The translations under genes and the position numbers were made by a program. The notes under the pieces were generated by a model that saw nothing but the letters and a program-made list of their open reading frames with translations, was not told the origin of the DNA and did not search any database. Shown here piece after piece: positions 1 through 8,065 of a DNA stretch of 64,000 nucleotides (positions are counted from its first letter, which is position 1; the number at the start of each line of letters is the position of its first letter). The stretch covers positions 1-64,000 of the forward strand of contig NZ_JADHEC010000020.1 in the NCBI RefSeq assembly GCF_015277675.1, in the 5' to 3' direction. The DNA comes from Flavobacterium soyangense (lineage in GTDB: Bacteria; Bacteroidota; Bacteroidia; Flavobacteriales; Flavobacteriaceae).

Positions 1-171
1 AAATTGAAATATTTGAAAATCATAGATTTTCAATTACAATTTTTTGGCTTCGTTCCAAAATTGAAATATTTGAAAATCATAGATTTTCAATTACAATTTT
101 TTGGCTTCGTTCCAAAATTGAAATATTTGAAAATCATAGATTTTCAATTACAATTTTTTGGCTTCGTTCCA
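1..171. repeat. Three tandem 57-bp repeats at the mazG 3' end
   Basis: Three identical copies of a 57-bp unit lie head to tail (1-57, 58-114, 115-171). The array touches the left edge and may continue. Each unit holds the last codons of mazG including the stop (in minus orientation) followed by a perfect 9-bp stem with a 3-nt loop (13-21/25-33 and the same positions +57 and +114). The gene tail plus its terminator-like hairpin has therefore been tandemly copied. 57 is a multiple of three, so the plus strand shows a fortuitous repetitive open frame. Confidence 0.95.
127..147 (-). terminator. Hairpin directly after the mazG stop
   Basis: TTGAAAATC, ATA and GATTTTCAA form a perfect 9-bp stem with a 3-nt loop that begins one base after the mazG stop codon. 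The same hairpin recurs in the two other repeat copies. There is no strong T-run, so termination efficiency is uncertain. Confidence 0.5.
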
Positions 172-921
172 AAAAATATCCATTTCAGCCAAAGTCATAT
201 CCATTAATGGTTTTCCTAATTCCCCTGCTTTACTTTCTAAATATTGAAATCTTTTGATGAATTTTTTATTGGTGCGTTCCAAAGCGTCTTCGGGATTTAT
301 GTTTAAAAATCTCGCATAATTTATCATAGAAAACAACACATCGCCAAATTCGGATTCCATTTTGTCCTGATCACCCGCTTCGACTTCAACTTGAAATTCC
401 TCGATTTCTTCCTGAACTTTATCCCAAACCTGATGCGTCTCTTCCCAATCGAAACCTACGCCTTTTACCTTGTCTTGAATTCTACTGGCTTTCACCAATG
501 CGGGTAAACTTTTTGGAACACCTTCTAAAACGGATTTTTTTCCTTCTTTTAGCTTTAGTTTTTCCCAATTTTGTTTTACTTCTTCCTCGTCTTTTACCAC
601 GACATCGCTATAAATATGAGGATGACGGTGAATGAGTTTTTCGCAAATTTCATTACACACATCGGCAATGTCAAAATCATTGGTTTCGCTTCCTATTTTG
701 GCATAAAAAACAATGTGCAACAACAAATCACCCAATTCCTTCTTAACTTCGTTTAAATTATTATCCAAAATAGCATCACCCAATTCATAGGTTTCTTCGA
801 TGGTCAAATGTCTTAAAGATTGGATTGTTTGCTTCTTGTCCCAAGGGCATTTCTCGCGCAAATCATCCATAATATTCAATAATCGTTCGAAAGCTTGGAG
901 TTGAGTTTGTTTGGAATTCAT
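148..921 (-). CDS. mazG: MazG nucleoside triphosphate pyrophosphohydrolase
   Basis: 257 aa, the usual length of two-domain MazG, which hydrolyses (d)NTPs to NMP and pyrophosphate and cleans the nucleotide pool in the cytoplasm. The N-terminal hallmark CPWDKKQT is at residues 25-32, and the metal-binding EETYE (42-46) and KELGD (61-65) follow. A second MazG repeat in the C-terminal half has EEIEEF and EFGDVLF. I chose the ATG at 921. The frame opens at 969, but that extension would run through the terminator hairpin of the upstream gene (950-981). The stop codon and last seven codons lie in a repeat unit. It is the last gene of a minus-strand set def - DUF5606 - mazG. Confidence 0.93.
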   Translation of the reverse strand: MNSKQTQLQAFERLLNIMDDLREKCPWDKKQTIQSLRHLTIEETYELGDAILDNNLNEVKKELGDLLLHIVFYAKIGSETNDFDIADVCNEICEKLIHRHPHIYSDVVVKDEEEVKQNWEKLKLKEGKKSVLEGVPKSLPALVKASRIQDKVKGVGFDWEETHQVWDKVQEEIEEFQVEVEAGDQDKMESEFGDVLFSMINYARFLNINPEDALERTNKKFIKRFQYLESKAGELGKPLMDMTLAEMDIFWNEAKKL

Positions 922-949
922 CGTATTTTGGTTTTTTGTAAAAATAAGA

Positions 950-981
950 AATCCTGTCAGGAAAAACATCGTGACAGGATT
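950..981 (-). terminator. Intrinsic terminator after the DUF5606 gene
   Basis: AATCCTGTCA (950-959) pairs perfectly with TGACAGGATT (972-981) around a 12-nt loop. On the minus strand it is followed by a T-rich stretch. It lies 25 bp after the DUF5606 stop. Its core CCTGTCA/TGACAGG also occurs in the palindrome at 50665-50691. Confidence 0.7.
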
Positions 982-1005
982 AAAATATGTTTTAAAAAGA
1001 AAAAT

Positions 1006-1524
1006 TTATTCTTTTTTAGCTTTTGCTTTTTTAGCTGGAGCTTTTACTTTTTCGGCAACAACTTCTTCTTCAACTTTCTCCAATACTTCTTCTGCATTTT
1101 GCTTCGCCTGTTCGTTTTCACTCGGGTCAATTATTGGCTCTTCTTTAGAAACCAACCCTTTTGATTGCAGCAAATTGTACCAACTCAAAACTTTCTTTAT
1201 ATCCGAAGGATACACTCTTTCTGAATCATATTCCGGAAGAATTTCCTTGAAATAAGCAATAAGTGTGGCATTTTCTTCCTTGTGAGAAATAGCAGGACCA
1301 TTATCTTCTTTAATGGCGATACTTCGCATTACTTCGGTCAATGGTTTTTCTTCATTATAAGTGTAAATTGAAATTTCCGATAATAAACTTACGTTAATTT
1401 TCAATCCAACGCTGATTTTTTTTCCATCAACTAACGATTCTGCTAAGAAACCTGAACGTGTTTGAACTTTCAATGCGTACAAACCAGGTTTGCCTGAAAT
1501 GGATAATATTTTTTCTAAATTCAT
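1006..1524 (-). CDS. DUF5606 domain-containing protein
   Basis: 172 aa. The N-terminal half (starting MNLEKILSISGKPGLY) resembles the DUF5606 family of Bacteroidota, of unknown function. The C-terminal ~50 residues are acidic and then a Lys/Ala-rich tail, probably disordered. No signal peptide or membrane segment is seen, so it is probably cytoplasmic. It lies 58 bp downstream of def and has its own terminator before mazG. The association with def and mazG suggests a housekeeping role, but no function can be assigned. Confidence 0.8.
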   Translation of the reverse strand: MNLEKILSISGKPGLYALKVQTRSGFLAESLVDGKKISVGLKINVSLLSEISIYTYNEEKPLTEVMRSIAIKEDNGPAISHKEENATLIAYFKEILPEYDSERVYPSDIKKVLSWYNLLQSKGLVSKEEPIIDPSENEQAKQNAEEVLEKVEEEVVAEKVKAPAKKAKAKKE

Positions 1525-1582
1525 TTTTATAAATGTGTATTTAATTATTCGTTTGTTTGGTTATTTGTGAAATCGAAATTTT

Positions 1583-2170
1583 TTATCTTCCTTTTTTATT
1601 GCAAAATTTCATTCTATAATCTGGTCGGCTTTTACCATCCATTATGTTTTGTAATTTCTTTTTTATTAATTGTCTTTTTAGAGACGAAATCAAATCAGTA
1701 AACAAAATTCCTTCAATATGGTCGTATTCGTGTTGAATAACTCTCGCTACTAAGCCATCGAACACTTCAGTTTTAACGTTAAAATCTTCGTCGCAATACT
1801 CAATCGTGATTTTTTCGTTTCTGTAAACGTCTTCACGAACGTCAGGAATACTGAGACAACCTTCATTAAAACCCCATTCTTCGCCTTCTTCTTTCAACAT
1901 TTTGGCATTGATAAAAGTGCGTTTGAAACCTTTTAATTGTTCTTGCTCTTCAATTGGCAAGTCTTCATCATCACCAAAAGGCGTTGTATCAATTACAAAT
2001 AAACGAATGCTCAATCCTACTTGTGGTGCTGCAAGCCCCACGCCATAAGCATTATACATCGTTTCATACATATCGGCAATGGTTTGTTTCAAGTTTGGAT
2101 ATTCTGATGAAAGAACTTCTCCGACTTTTCTTAAAACTGGATCGCCATATCCTACAATTGGTAAAATCAT
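1583..2170 (-). CDS. def: Peptide deformylase
   Basis: 195 aa. Removes the formyl group from the N-terminal methionine of nascent proteins. All three family motifs are present and intact: GVGLAAPQVG (43-52), EGCLSIP (103-109) and QHEYDHIEG (146-154). These give the metal ligands Cys105, His147 and His151 and the catalytic Glu148. The start at 2170 gives the normal N-terminus MILPIVGYGDPVLR. It is first in the def - DUF5606 - mazG set, and a Bacteroidota-type promoter lies about 60 bp upstream. Confidence 0.97.
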   Translation of the reverse strand: MILPIVGYGDPVLRKVGEVLSSEYPNLKQTIADMYETMYNAYGVGLAAPQVGLSIRLFVIDTTPFGDDEDLPIEEQEQLKGFKRTFINAKMLKEEGEEWGFNEGCLSIPDVREDVYRNEKITIEYCDEDFNVKTEVFDGLVARVIQHEYDHIEGILFTDLISSLKRQLIKKKLQNIMDGKSRPDYRMKFCNKKGR

Positions 2171-2231
2171 TATTGTTGTATTAAGTATTATCTACTGTAA
2201 ATTCAAAATCTCTTTACTAAATTTCAGTTTG

Positions 2232-2258
2232 CAAAAATAGTAAAAAATAGACATCCAA
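2232..2258 (-). promoter_or_regulatory. Promoter of def operon
   Basis: On the minus strand TTG (2256-2258) and TATTTTTG (2232-2239), separated by 16 bp, match the Bacteroidota -33/-7 pattern, though the spacer is slightly short. Confidence 0.5.
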
Positions 2259-2332
2259 ATATCCTCGATTGATAATTAAATTCAGTATCAAAATCAAATC
2301 CATTTATTCTAGATATAATTTAACACAATTCT

Positions 2333-2340
2333 TACCTTTG
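2333..2340 (+). promoter_or_regulatory. -7 box of the FUSC gene
   Basis: TACCTTTG fits TAnnTTTG and ends 16 bp before the ATG at 2357. No clear TTG at -33. Confidence 0.4.
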
Positions 2341-2356
2341 TATTTAATGTAAATGT

Positions 2357-4564
2357 ATGATTAACCAAATTCAAAAATTTACCGATACCTCCTATTTTAC
2401 CAATGCTCTAAAAATTACAATAGCGGCTGTTATTCCTGTTTTATTGTTCTCTTTTTTTGGGAATTTCCAAATAGGATTTACCATTGCACTTGGCGCTTTT
2501 TTTACCTATCCCAGCGATATCCCCAGTAGTCTAAAAGACAAAATCAAAGGAGTTACCGTCACTGCTTTTCTTATTTCTGGCGCAAATTTATTGGTTAATA
2601 TTGTATATCCATATTCCTGGATCTTTTATCCTTTTTTTGTATTATCAATTTTTTTCCTATCGATGCTTTCCGTCTTTGGAAAACGGGCTACAATGGTTTC
2701 ATTTTCTGCTTTACTTTCGGTTTCATTGGCATTTGCTCATATAAATACTGGTTGGGAAATGGTTTTGCATTCCTCACTTCTATTTGCAGGGGGGTTGTTT
2801 TACCTCTTGATTTCACTTATTTTTAATTTTATCAGACCGTATCGTTATCTCGAAATACAAATTGCTGAATGCATCAAACTTACTGCCAAATATTTAAAAC
2901 TAAGAGGAGATCTTTGGGTTCCCAATGCCGACAGAAAAGCGATTATCGAAAAACAATTATATCTTCAGGTAGAACTAAATGACATTCATCAAAACATCAG
3001 AGAAGTATTGATTAGCGATTATTCTGGTTCTTCTAACCAAAACCGGAGGCTTCTGATTGTTTTTATTTCATTAGTTGAAATCTTAGAACTCGCACTATCA
3101 ACGTCTTTTGACCATAATAAATTACACAAAAAATTTGAAAAACATCCCCAAGTATTACTTTCTTATCAAAACTTGGCCTATAATCTTGCGGCTAGTTTAA
3201 AAAGACTTTCCAAAAGTGTAAAAAACAAAAATAAGTTTGTGCCAAAAAACACCTTAATTAAAGATTTGAATTCATTAGAGCTTGCTATTGCCGATTACAG
3301 TACAAATTTAGGCAAAATCAAAGCTTCAGAAGGAGTTTTTATGCTAACCACAATGTTGCAATATGCAGAGAAGCAGGTAGAAAAAATCAAAATTGTTCAA
3401 CGAGCATTTTCTACGGCAATCAGCTCTTATGATCTTAAAGGACGAGATAAAGATTTAGAAAAATTCCTGACTCCTCAATATTATCTTTGGAGCACATTAA
3501 TTGAAAATTTAAGTTTCTCTTCAACACTTTTCAGGCATTCCTTGAGGTTAACCATCACTATTTTAATTGGTTTCATAATCAGTAAAGCCTTTTCCTTCCA
3601 TAACGAATATTGGGTTTTACTAACAATCGTTGTTATTATGCGTCCTGGTTATGGATTGACAAAAACGAGATCATTTGATAGGATTTTCGGAACAATTACA
3701 GGCGGATTAATTGCTTTTGGAATTCTTTATTTAGTTCACAACAATATAGTAATAAGTTCGTTAGCCATCCTTTCTATACTCCTTGGCTTCTCGTTTACTA
3801 ACACCAATTACAAGATTAGTGCAACTTTTGTCACGATGTATATCGTCTTTATTTATGGGATATTAACGCCAAATGTTGGTGAAGTTATCCAATACCGAAT
3901 TATAGATACACTTGTAGGAACTAGTTTAGCTTTTCTTGCCAATCACTTTTTATGGCCCTCTTGGGAATTTTTACACATTCCAATTTATTTAAAAAAATCA
4001 ATAAAAGCAAATCAGAATTATTTAAAGCAAATCTCAATTTTTTATAACAAAAAAGGGGAAGTGTCCACTTCGTATCGATTAGCGAGAAAAAATGCTTTTA
4101 TAGAAATCGGAAATCTTATGGCATCCTTTCTTAGAATGGCACAAGAACCAAAATCAAAACAAAAACAACTACCACAAGTTTATAAACTCGCCGTACTCAA
4201 TCATACTTTGCTGTCTTCTTCTGCCTCATTGGGAACTTACATTCAATCACATAAAACTTCATCGGCTTCAAAAGCCTTTAATGTTGTAGTAGATGCCGTC
4301 ACTAAAAATTTAGACAATGCCATCTCTATTTTGAAAGAAGAACCCATCGATGTCAATGAAAACATAAACAAATACGACTTGGCTCTCCGATTTACCGAAT
4401 TAAAAAACATTCGTGAAAGAGAATTAAAAGAAGGAATTCCTATTGATGAAGAAGCCTTTCAATTAAAAATGCAAGAAGCACAATTGATCATCGAGCAACT
4501 AATTTGGCTCGTCAATCTATCTGAAAACATTGTAAAAACAACAAAACTTCTGATGCAATCTTAA
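2357..4564 (+). CDS. FUSC-family (YccS-like) inner-membrane protein
   Basis: 735 aa integral membrane protein with the FUSC layout. A first block of about six hydrophobic helices (roughly residues 15-165) is followed by a soluble helical stretch (170-390). A second transmembrane block (about 395-530) has the typical sequence around NEYWVLLTIVVIMRPGYG, and a cytoplasmic helical C-terminal region of about 200 residues follows. Relatives (YccS/YhfK, aromatic-acid exporter AaeB, plant aluminium-activated channels) suggest export of organic anions, but the substrate is unknown. The gene runs opposite to both neighbours and converges with ruvX, 21 bp apart. It stands alone with its own promoter. 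Confidence 0.85.
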   Translation: MINQIQKFTDTSYFTNALKITIAAVIPVLLFSFFGNFQIGFTIALGAFFTYPSDIPSSLKDKIKGVTVTAFLISGANLLVNIVYPYSWIFYPFFVLSIFFLSMLSVFGKRATMVSFSALLSVSLAFAHINTGWEMVLHSSLLFAGGLFYLLISLIFNFIRPYRYLEIQIAECIKLTAKYLKLRGDLWVPNADRKAIIEKQLYLQVELNDIHQNIREVLISDYSGSSNQNRRLLIVFISLVEILELALSTSFDHNKLHKKFEKHPQVLLSYQNLAYNLAASLKRLSKSVKNKNKFVPKNTLIKDLNSLELAIADYSTNLGKIKASEGVFMLTTMLQYAEKQVEKIKIVQRAFSTAISSYDLKGRDKDLEKFLTPQYYLWSTLIENLSFSSTLFRHSLRLTITILIGFIISKAFSFHNEYWVLLTIVVIMRPGYGLTKTRSFDRIFGTITGGLIAFGILYLVHNNIVISSLAILSILLGFSFTNTNYKISATFVTMYIVFIYGILTPNVGEVIQYRIIDTLVGTSLAFLANHFLWPSWEFLHIPIYLKKSIKANQNYLKQISIFYNKKGEVSTSYRLARKNAFIEIGNLMASFLRMAQEPKSKQKQLPQVYKLAVLNHTLLSSSASLGTYIQSHKTSSASKAFNVVVDAVTKNLDNAISILKEEPIDVNENINKYDLALRFTELKNIRERELKEGIPIDEEAFQLKMQEAQLIIEQLIWLVNLSENIVKTTKLLMQS

Positions 4565-4585
4565 GAACAATAGATAGTATTGTTT

Positions 4586-5002
4586 TTAGAAAATTTTTCT
4601 GGTCAAATAATCCTGCAACATTATAGTTGCCGATATTTCGTCAATCAACGCTTTATTTTGACGTTGTTTCTTTTTCATTCCGTTATCAATCATTGACTGG
4701 AAAGCCATTTTTGAAGTAAAACGCTCATCCACTCGAATGACTTTCATTTCTGGAAAATGATTGGTAAAATGAGTCACAAATCCTTTGATAATAGAAGCGC
4801 TTTCCGAAGGCTCTCCGTTCATTTGTTTGGGTTCTCCAATGATAACCGCTTCTACCTTTTCTTTGGAAAAATAATCCTTCAAAAAAGCGATTGCAGTTGC
4901 AGACGGAATGGTTGTCAAACCCGAAGCGATGATTTGCAGTTCATCGGTAACGGCTATTCCGGTGCGTTTTTGTCCGTAATCTATGGCGAGAATTCTTGGC
5001 AT
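4586..5002 (-). CDS. ruvX: Putative pre-16S rRNA nuclease / Holliday junction resolvase RuvX (YqgF)
   Basis: 138 aa, normal length for the RNase H-like YqgF family implicated in 16S rRNA 5' maturation. Visible motifs are LAIDYGQKRTG (Asp8), the VIIGEP strand, VDERFTS and the C-terminal DEISATIMLQDYL. These provide the acidic active-site residues. The ATG abuts the stop codon of the upstream toxin gene (TAA then ATG), so it is probably translated from the toxin-antitoxin transcript. Confidence 0.93.
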   Translation of the reverse strand: MPRILAIDYGQKRTGIAVTDELQIIASGLTTIPSATAIAFLKDYFSKEKVEAVIIGEPKQMNGEPSESASIIKGFVTHFTNHFPEMKVIRVDERFTSKMAFQSMIDNGMKKKQRQNKALIDEISATIMLQDYLTRKIF

Positions 5003-5284
5003 TTATAAGGAGTCTTTATATTTTATGAAACCGAAGACGAAAACTGTTTTATCTTCTACATCAACCTCATAGACGGCAACATATCCTTTAAAAACATAAT
5101 CCCTTATATTTTCATTTTCAAAATATCTTGATTTTTTGAAATGAAATGGTTGTTTTAAGTCTTCTTTGATGTTTTTAAGTAAATCTTTCCTGAATTTTAA
5201 TGCTGCTCGGGGTTTATCTTTATAAATAAAAAGAACTTGACTTGTTAATAATTTTAGAAATTCATTCGAAATACTAACTATCAT
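5003..5284 (-). CDS. RelE/ParE-family toxin
   Basis: 93 aa from the ATG at 5284. This start overlaps the antitoxin 3' end by 11 bp, the usual coupling in type II modules. The frame is open up to 5323, but that would overlap more and adds atypical residues. The sequence has the ParE/RelE pattern: helix rich in Arg/Lys (KPRAALKFRKDLLKNI), then strands IRDYVFKGYVAVYEV and KTVFVFGFIKYKD. Expected to act on the ribosome (RelE) or gyrase (ParE); the sequence does not decide which. The partner is the 5274-5507 gene. Confidence 0.75.
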   Translation of the reverse strand: MIVSISNEFLKLLTSQVLFIYKDKPRAALKFRKDLLKNIKEDLKQPFHFKKSRYFENENIRDYVFKGYVAVYEVDVEDKTVFVFGFIKYKDSL

Positions 5285-5507
5285 ATTTCGAAAACGTTTT
5301 ATCCAAAATTGCATCAACTTCATCTATTGAATACATTGTCTCAGTACCGCTTTTTAGTTTAGCGTAAGCAATATCCAATTTTCGTTTATTTTCATTGAAA
5401 TCAGGATCTTCTTGAACTATTTTTAATTCATCCGAGGAGAACGAACTCAATAGTTCCAAAATTTTGGCTTTGATGTTGGGCTGAAATTCTAATCTAATTG
5501 ATTCCAT
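5274..5507 (-). CDS. Antitoxin of RelE/ParE module
   Basis: 77 aa, acidic and predicted helical, directly upstream of and overlapping the toxin gene. The C-terminal part (YSIDEVDAILDKTF) is a typical toxin-wrapping amphipathic helix. I do not see a clear ribbon-helix-helix or HTH DNA-binding motif, so autoregulation is uncertain. Identification rests on size, overlap and partner. The first gene of antitoxin - toxin - ruvX. Confidence 0.65.
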   Translation of the reverse strand: MESIRLEFQPNIKAKILELLSSFSSDELKIVQEDPDFNENKRKLDIAYAKLKSGTETMYSIDEVDAILDKTFSKYDS

Positions 5508-5527
5508 AATAATATAGATTTAAAATA

Positions 5528-5535
5528 CAAATATA
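5528..5535 (-). promoter_or_regulatory. -7 box of antitoxin-toxin-ruvX
   Basis: Minus-strand TATATTTG lies about 20 bp upstream of the antitoxin ATG. No properly spaced TTG is seen. Confidence 0.4.
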
Positions 5536-5560
5536 TAACATTTTCAATACATTTCTCTTT

Positions 5561-5589
5561 TTTGATTTGCGTTAAAAATGGTATATTTG
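5561..5589 (+). promoter_or_regulatory. dapD promoter
   Basis: TTTG (5561-5564), a 17-bp spacer and TATATTTG (5582-5589), ending 16 bp before the dapD ATG. Confidence 0.6.
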
Positions 5590-5605
5590 CCAAAATTTAA
5601 CTATA

Positions 5606-6421
5606 ATGAACGAATTACAATCCATAATAGAACAAGCTTGGGAAAACCGCGCTTTGTTGCAAGAAACAAAAACTACTGATGCTATCAGAGCAGTTATCGA
5701 ATTATTAGATTCTGGAAAATTACGTGTTGCTGAGCCTGTTGGCGAAGGCTGGCAGGTTAACGAATGGGTAAAGAAAGCCGTTGTTCTATATTTTCCAATC
5801 CAAAAAATGGAAACATTAGAAGCTGGAATTTTCGAATACAACGACAAAATGTTGCTAAAAAGAGATTATGCAAAAAAAGGAGTTCGCGTGGTTCCTGGAG
5901 CATCCGCACGTTATGGTGCTTTTCTTGCAAGCGGTGTAATTATGATGCCAAGTTATGTGAACATTGGTGCTTATGTAGATTCTGGAACAATGGTGGATAC
6001 TTGGGCAACTGTTGGTAGTTGTGCGCAAATTGGTAAAGACGTTCACCTTTCTGGCGGTGTAGGAATTGGTGGTGTTCTAGAACCTTTACAAGCTGCACCG
6101 GTAATCATTGAAGACGGTGCTTTTATTGGTTCACGTTGCATTATTGTTGAAGGAGTTCACGTTGGTAAAGAAGCCGTTCTTGGTGCAAATGTATGTTTGA
6201 CCGCTTCGACAAAAATAATTGATGTAACTGGAGAAACTCCTGTAGAAAGAAAAGGATTTGTTCCTGCTCGTTCCGTGGTAATTCCTGGAAGCTATACTAA
6301 AAAGTTTGCTGCCGGTGATTTTCAAGTGCCTTGCGCCTTGATTATTGGAACCCGTAAACCTTCAACTGATTTGAAAACATCGTTGAATAATGCCTTGCGC
6401 GAATATGACGTTGCCGTTTAA
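5606..6421 (+). CDS. dapD: 2,3,4,5-tetrahydropyridine-2,6-dicarboxylate N-succinyltransferase
   Basis: 271 aa, full length. Transfers succinyl from succinyl-CoA to tetrahydrodipicolinate in the diaminopimelate/lysine pathway, feeding both peptidoglycan and protein synthesis. N-terminal helical domain to about residue 100, then a left-handed beta-helix of hexapeptide repeats (VVPGASARYGAFL, VYVDSGTMVDTWATVGSCAQIG-like coils around 110-230) and a C-terminal cap. The MVDTWA and GVGIGG segments are characteristic. Single gene with its own promoter and a downstream hairpin. Confidence 0.96.
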   Translation: MNELQSIIEQAWENRALLQETKTTDAIRAVIELLDSGKLRVAEPVGEGWQVNEWVKKAVVLYFPIQKMETLEAGIFEYNDKMLLKRDYAKKGVRVVPGASARYGAFLASGVIMMPSYVNIGAYVDSGTMVDTWATVGSCAQIGKDVHLSGGVGIGGVLEPLQAAPVIIEDGAFIGSRCIIVEGVHVGKEAVLGANVCLTASTKIIDVTGETPVERKGFVPARSVVIPGSYTKKFAAGDFQVPCALIIGTRKPSTDLKTSLNNALREYDVAV

Positions 6422-6446
6422 ATTCTAAATTTAAATAACTAAAATT

Positions 6447-6487
6447 CCAAATTGCAATTGTTGAATCGATTGTAATTTGGATTTTTT
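6447..6487 (+). terminator. Terminator after dapD
   Basis: CCAAATTGCAAT (6447-6458) pairs with ATTGTAATTTGG (6469-6480) with one G:U, followed by ATTTTTTG. It lies between two converging genes; the T-run serves dapD. Confidence 0.7.
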
Positions 6488-6524
6488 GTTTAGAATACTG
6501 TACTAAATGGGGAAAGCAAAACAA

Positions 6525-7271
6525 TTATTTTTTATTTTGCAGTTTAATGAGTTTAGCATATTTTAAATATGAAAAAAAACCTTGAATCATAGAAAATGTC
6601 AAACCATCTAATCCATTTAAAAAACCATTTTTAAAAAAATAACATCTGATAAAAGATACCAGCCCATTAATTATGGGCTTGAAACTATTAATTCTTCTTC
6701 CTTGATTAAAAAGTTGCTGAGCGTGCCACGTAGAATATAAATTTTTTTTACTAATTAATTGATCGAAATTCTCCCAAGGATAATGGTTTATATGAACTTT
6801 TAAATCAGTTTTATTAATTCCTGAAACCACTTGATGTACCATTGCTTTTGAGGGTGATGCCGTCTTATTATTAAAAAACCGAGCTGACCTGTCAGGATAC
6901 CAACCCGCAAAATTGATTAATTTATCGCCCATAAAATTGTACATTCTAAAAGCATATACATCAAAATCCTGATGCTCATATTTTCCTGACAAGATAAATT
7001 CTTCGGCATCTGTGGCTAAAATCTCATCTGCATCTAGATTCAAAATCCAATCATTTTTGCAATAAGGAAGTCCATATATTCTCTGAGGCCCATCACCCAA
7101 AAAAACTTGAGAAATAACTATAGCTCCTTTTTCTTCGGCAATTTTTACAGTATTATCAACACTTAGTGAATCAACAACAATGACTTCATCGCATACTTTA
7201 AAAAGAGCATCTATACATTTTCCTATATGCTTTTCTTCGTTATAGGTTATTACCAATCCACTAATTTTCAT
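6525..7271 (-). CDS. Family 2 glycosyltransferase (WaaE/KdtX-like)
   Basis: 248 aa. The GT-A N-terminus ISGLVITYNEEKHI is followed by VIVVDSLSVDNTV and the metal-binding NLDADEIL, as in the WaaE/KdtX group that adds sugars to the lipopolysaccharide inner core. ARFFNN and a hydrophobic C-terminal stretch are also typical. It probably acts at the inner face of the cytoplasmic membrane. It lies 9 bp downstream of the deacetylase gene in the same direction, so the two are co-transcribed. The acceptor is not deducible. Confidence 0.85.
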   Translation of the reverse strand: MKISGLVITYNEEKHIGKCIDALFKVCDEVIVVDSLSVDNTVKIAEEKGAIVISQVFLGDGPQRIYGLPYCKNDWILNLDADEILATDAEEFILSGKYEHQDFDVYAFRMYNFMGDKLINFAGWYPDRSARFFNNKTASPSKAMVHQVVSGINKTDLKVHINHYPWENFDQLISKKNLYSTWHAQQLFNQGRRINSFKPIINGLVSFIRCYFFKNGFLNGLDGLTFSMIQGFFSYLKYAKLIKLQNKK

Positions 7272-7280
7272 ACTCTTTTT

Positions 7281-7994
7281 TTAAAATAATTTAAGCTTTC
7301 CAATTTTCAATTTCAATCTAAATTTGAATAGCGTATCCTCGCCCTTAATATCTATTCTTTTTACCAAATAATCGTTTTTAAACGGAAAACTATTTACCCT
7401 ATTTCCTATACGCAAACCATACTTAATGCCATTATCTCGCATTATTTTCTCAAAAACTGAAAATTGAGCGTTTTTTTTCGAATAGTTACCAAAAGGATAT
7501 GCTAAAATAGGTTTCATATCTAATTGATTTTCAGATATAAAATTGTTAGACTTACTAAAATCTGATTCTAATTCTTCTTTAGATAATGAACTATATCTTT
7601 TATGTTCAAAAGAATGATACCCAAGCTCAATAAGTTTAGTATCTAACTCTTTTAATTGTTCAACGCTCATTATTTTTTCTTTTCCCTCTATCCAATAATC
7701 AAAATTCCCAACGAAAGAAAATGGTATAAAAAAAGAGGATTTTAATTGATATTTTTCAAGTAATGGAACCGCATATTTAAGCTGACATTCTGTAACATCA
7801 TCAAAAGTAATAATGACACTTTTTTTGGGTAAATATTTTAAGTTTTCTAAATCCTTAAAATGAAACGTAGTGTAATTATTATCATTTAAAAATCTAAAAT
7901 GTGATTCTAACTTAGATATGGAAATACTTAAATTTAAAGATTTTGCCTCATCTACAACGACATTATGGTACATTAAAATTGGCAACTTCGACAT
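7281..7994 (-). CDS. Polysaccharide deacetylase (NodB homology) family protein
   Basis: 237 aa. ITFDD at 62-66 and HSFEH at 127-131 supply the metal site (Asp66, His127, His131), and ILAYPFGNYS is motif 3. The usual Gly of TFDDG is replaced (TFDDV), as in several cluster-associated deacetylases. No signal peptide is visible, so either it acts in the cytoplasm on a glycan precursor or export is not evident. Its place with glycosyltransferases suggests deacetylation of an LPS or O-antigen sugar. Confidence 0.82.
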   Translation of the reverse strand: MSKLPILMYHNVVVDEAKSLNLSISISKLESHFRFLNDNNYTTFHFKDLENLKYLPKKSVIITFDDVTECQLKYAVPLLEKYQLKSSFFIPFSFVGNFDYWIEGKEKIMSVEQLKELDTKLIELGYHSFEHKRYSSLSKEELESDFSKSNNFISENQLDMKPILAYPFGNYSKKNAQFSVFEKIMRDNGIKYGLRIGNRVNSFPFKNDYLVKRIDIKGEDTLFKFRLKLKIGKLKLF

Positions 7995-8027
7995 TTATAT
8001 ATTTTTTTTGTAGTTTTGTTGAATCTT

Positions 8028-8057
8028 CAAAAGTAATTTTTTTTATATAATTAACAA
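8028..8057 (-). promoter_or_regulatory. Promoter of deacetylase-GT2 operon
   Basis: Minus-strand TTG (8055-8057), a 19-bp spacer and TACTTTTG (8028-8035): an exact Bacteroidota promoter 34 bp from the ATG at 7994. A plus-strand TAGTTTTG at 8011-8018 could serve the divergent GT9 gene. Confidence 0.7.
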
Positions 8058-8065
8058 TATCTATA

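Noticed and set aside
4..207. Plus-strand 67-aa open frame made of a 19-residue repeat
   Set aside because: It results from the 57-bp tandem DNA repeat (57 is divisible by three) and lies opposite mazG; no promoter or family.
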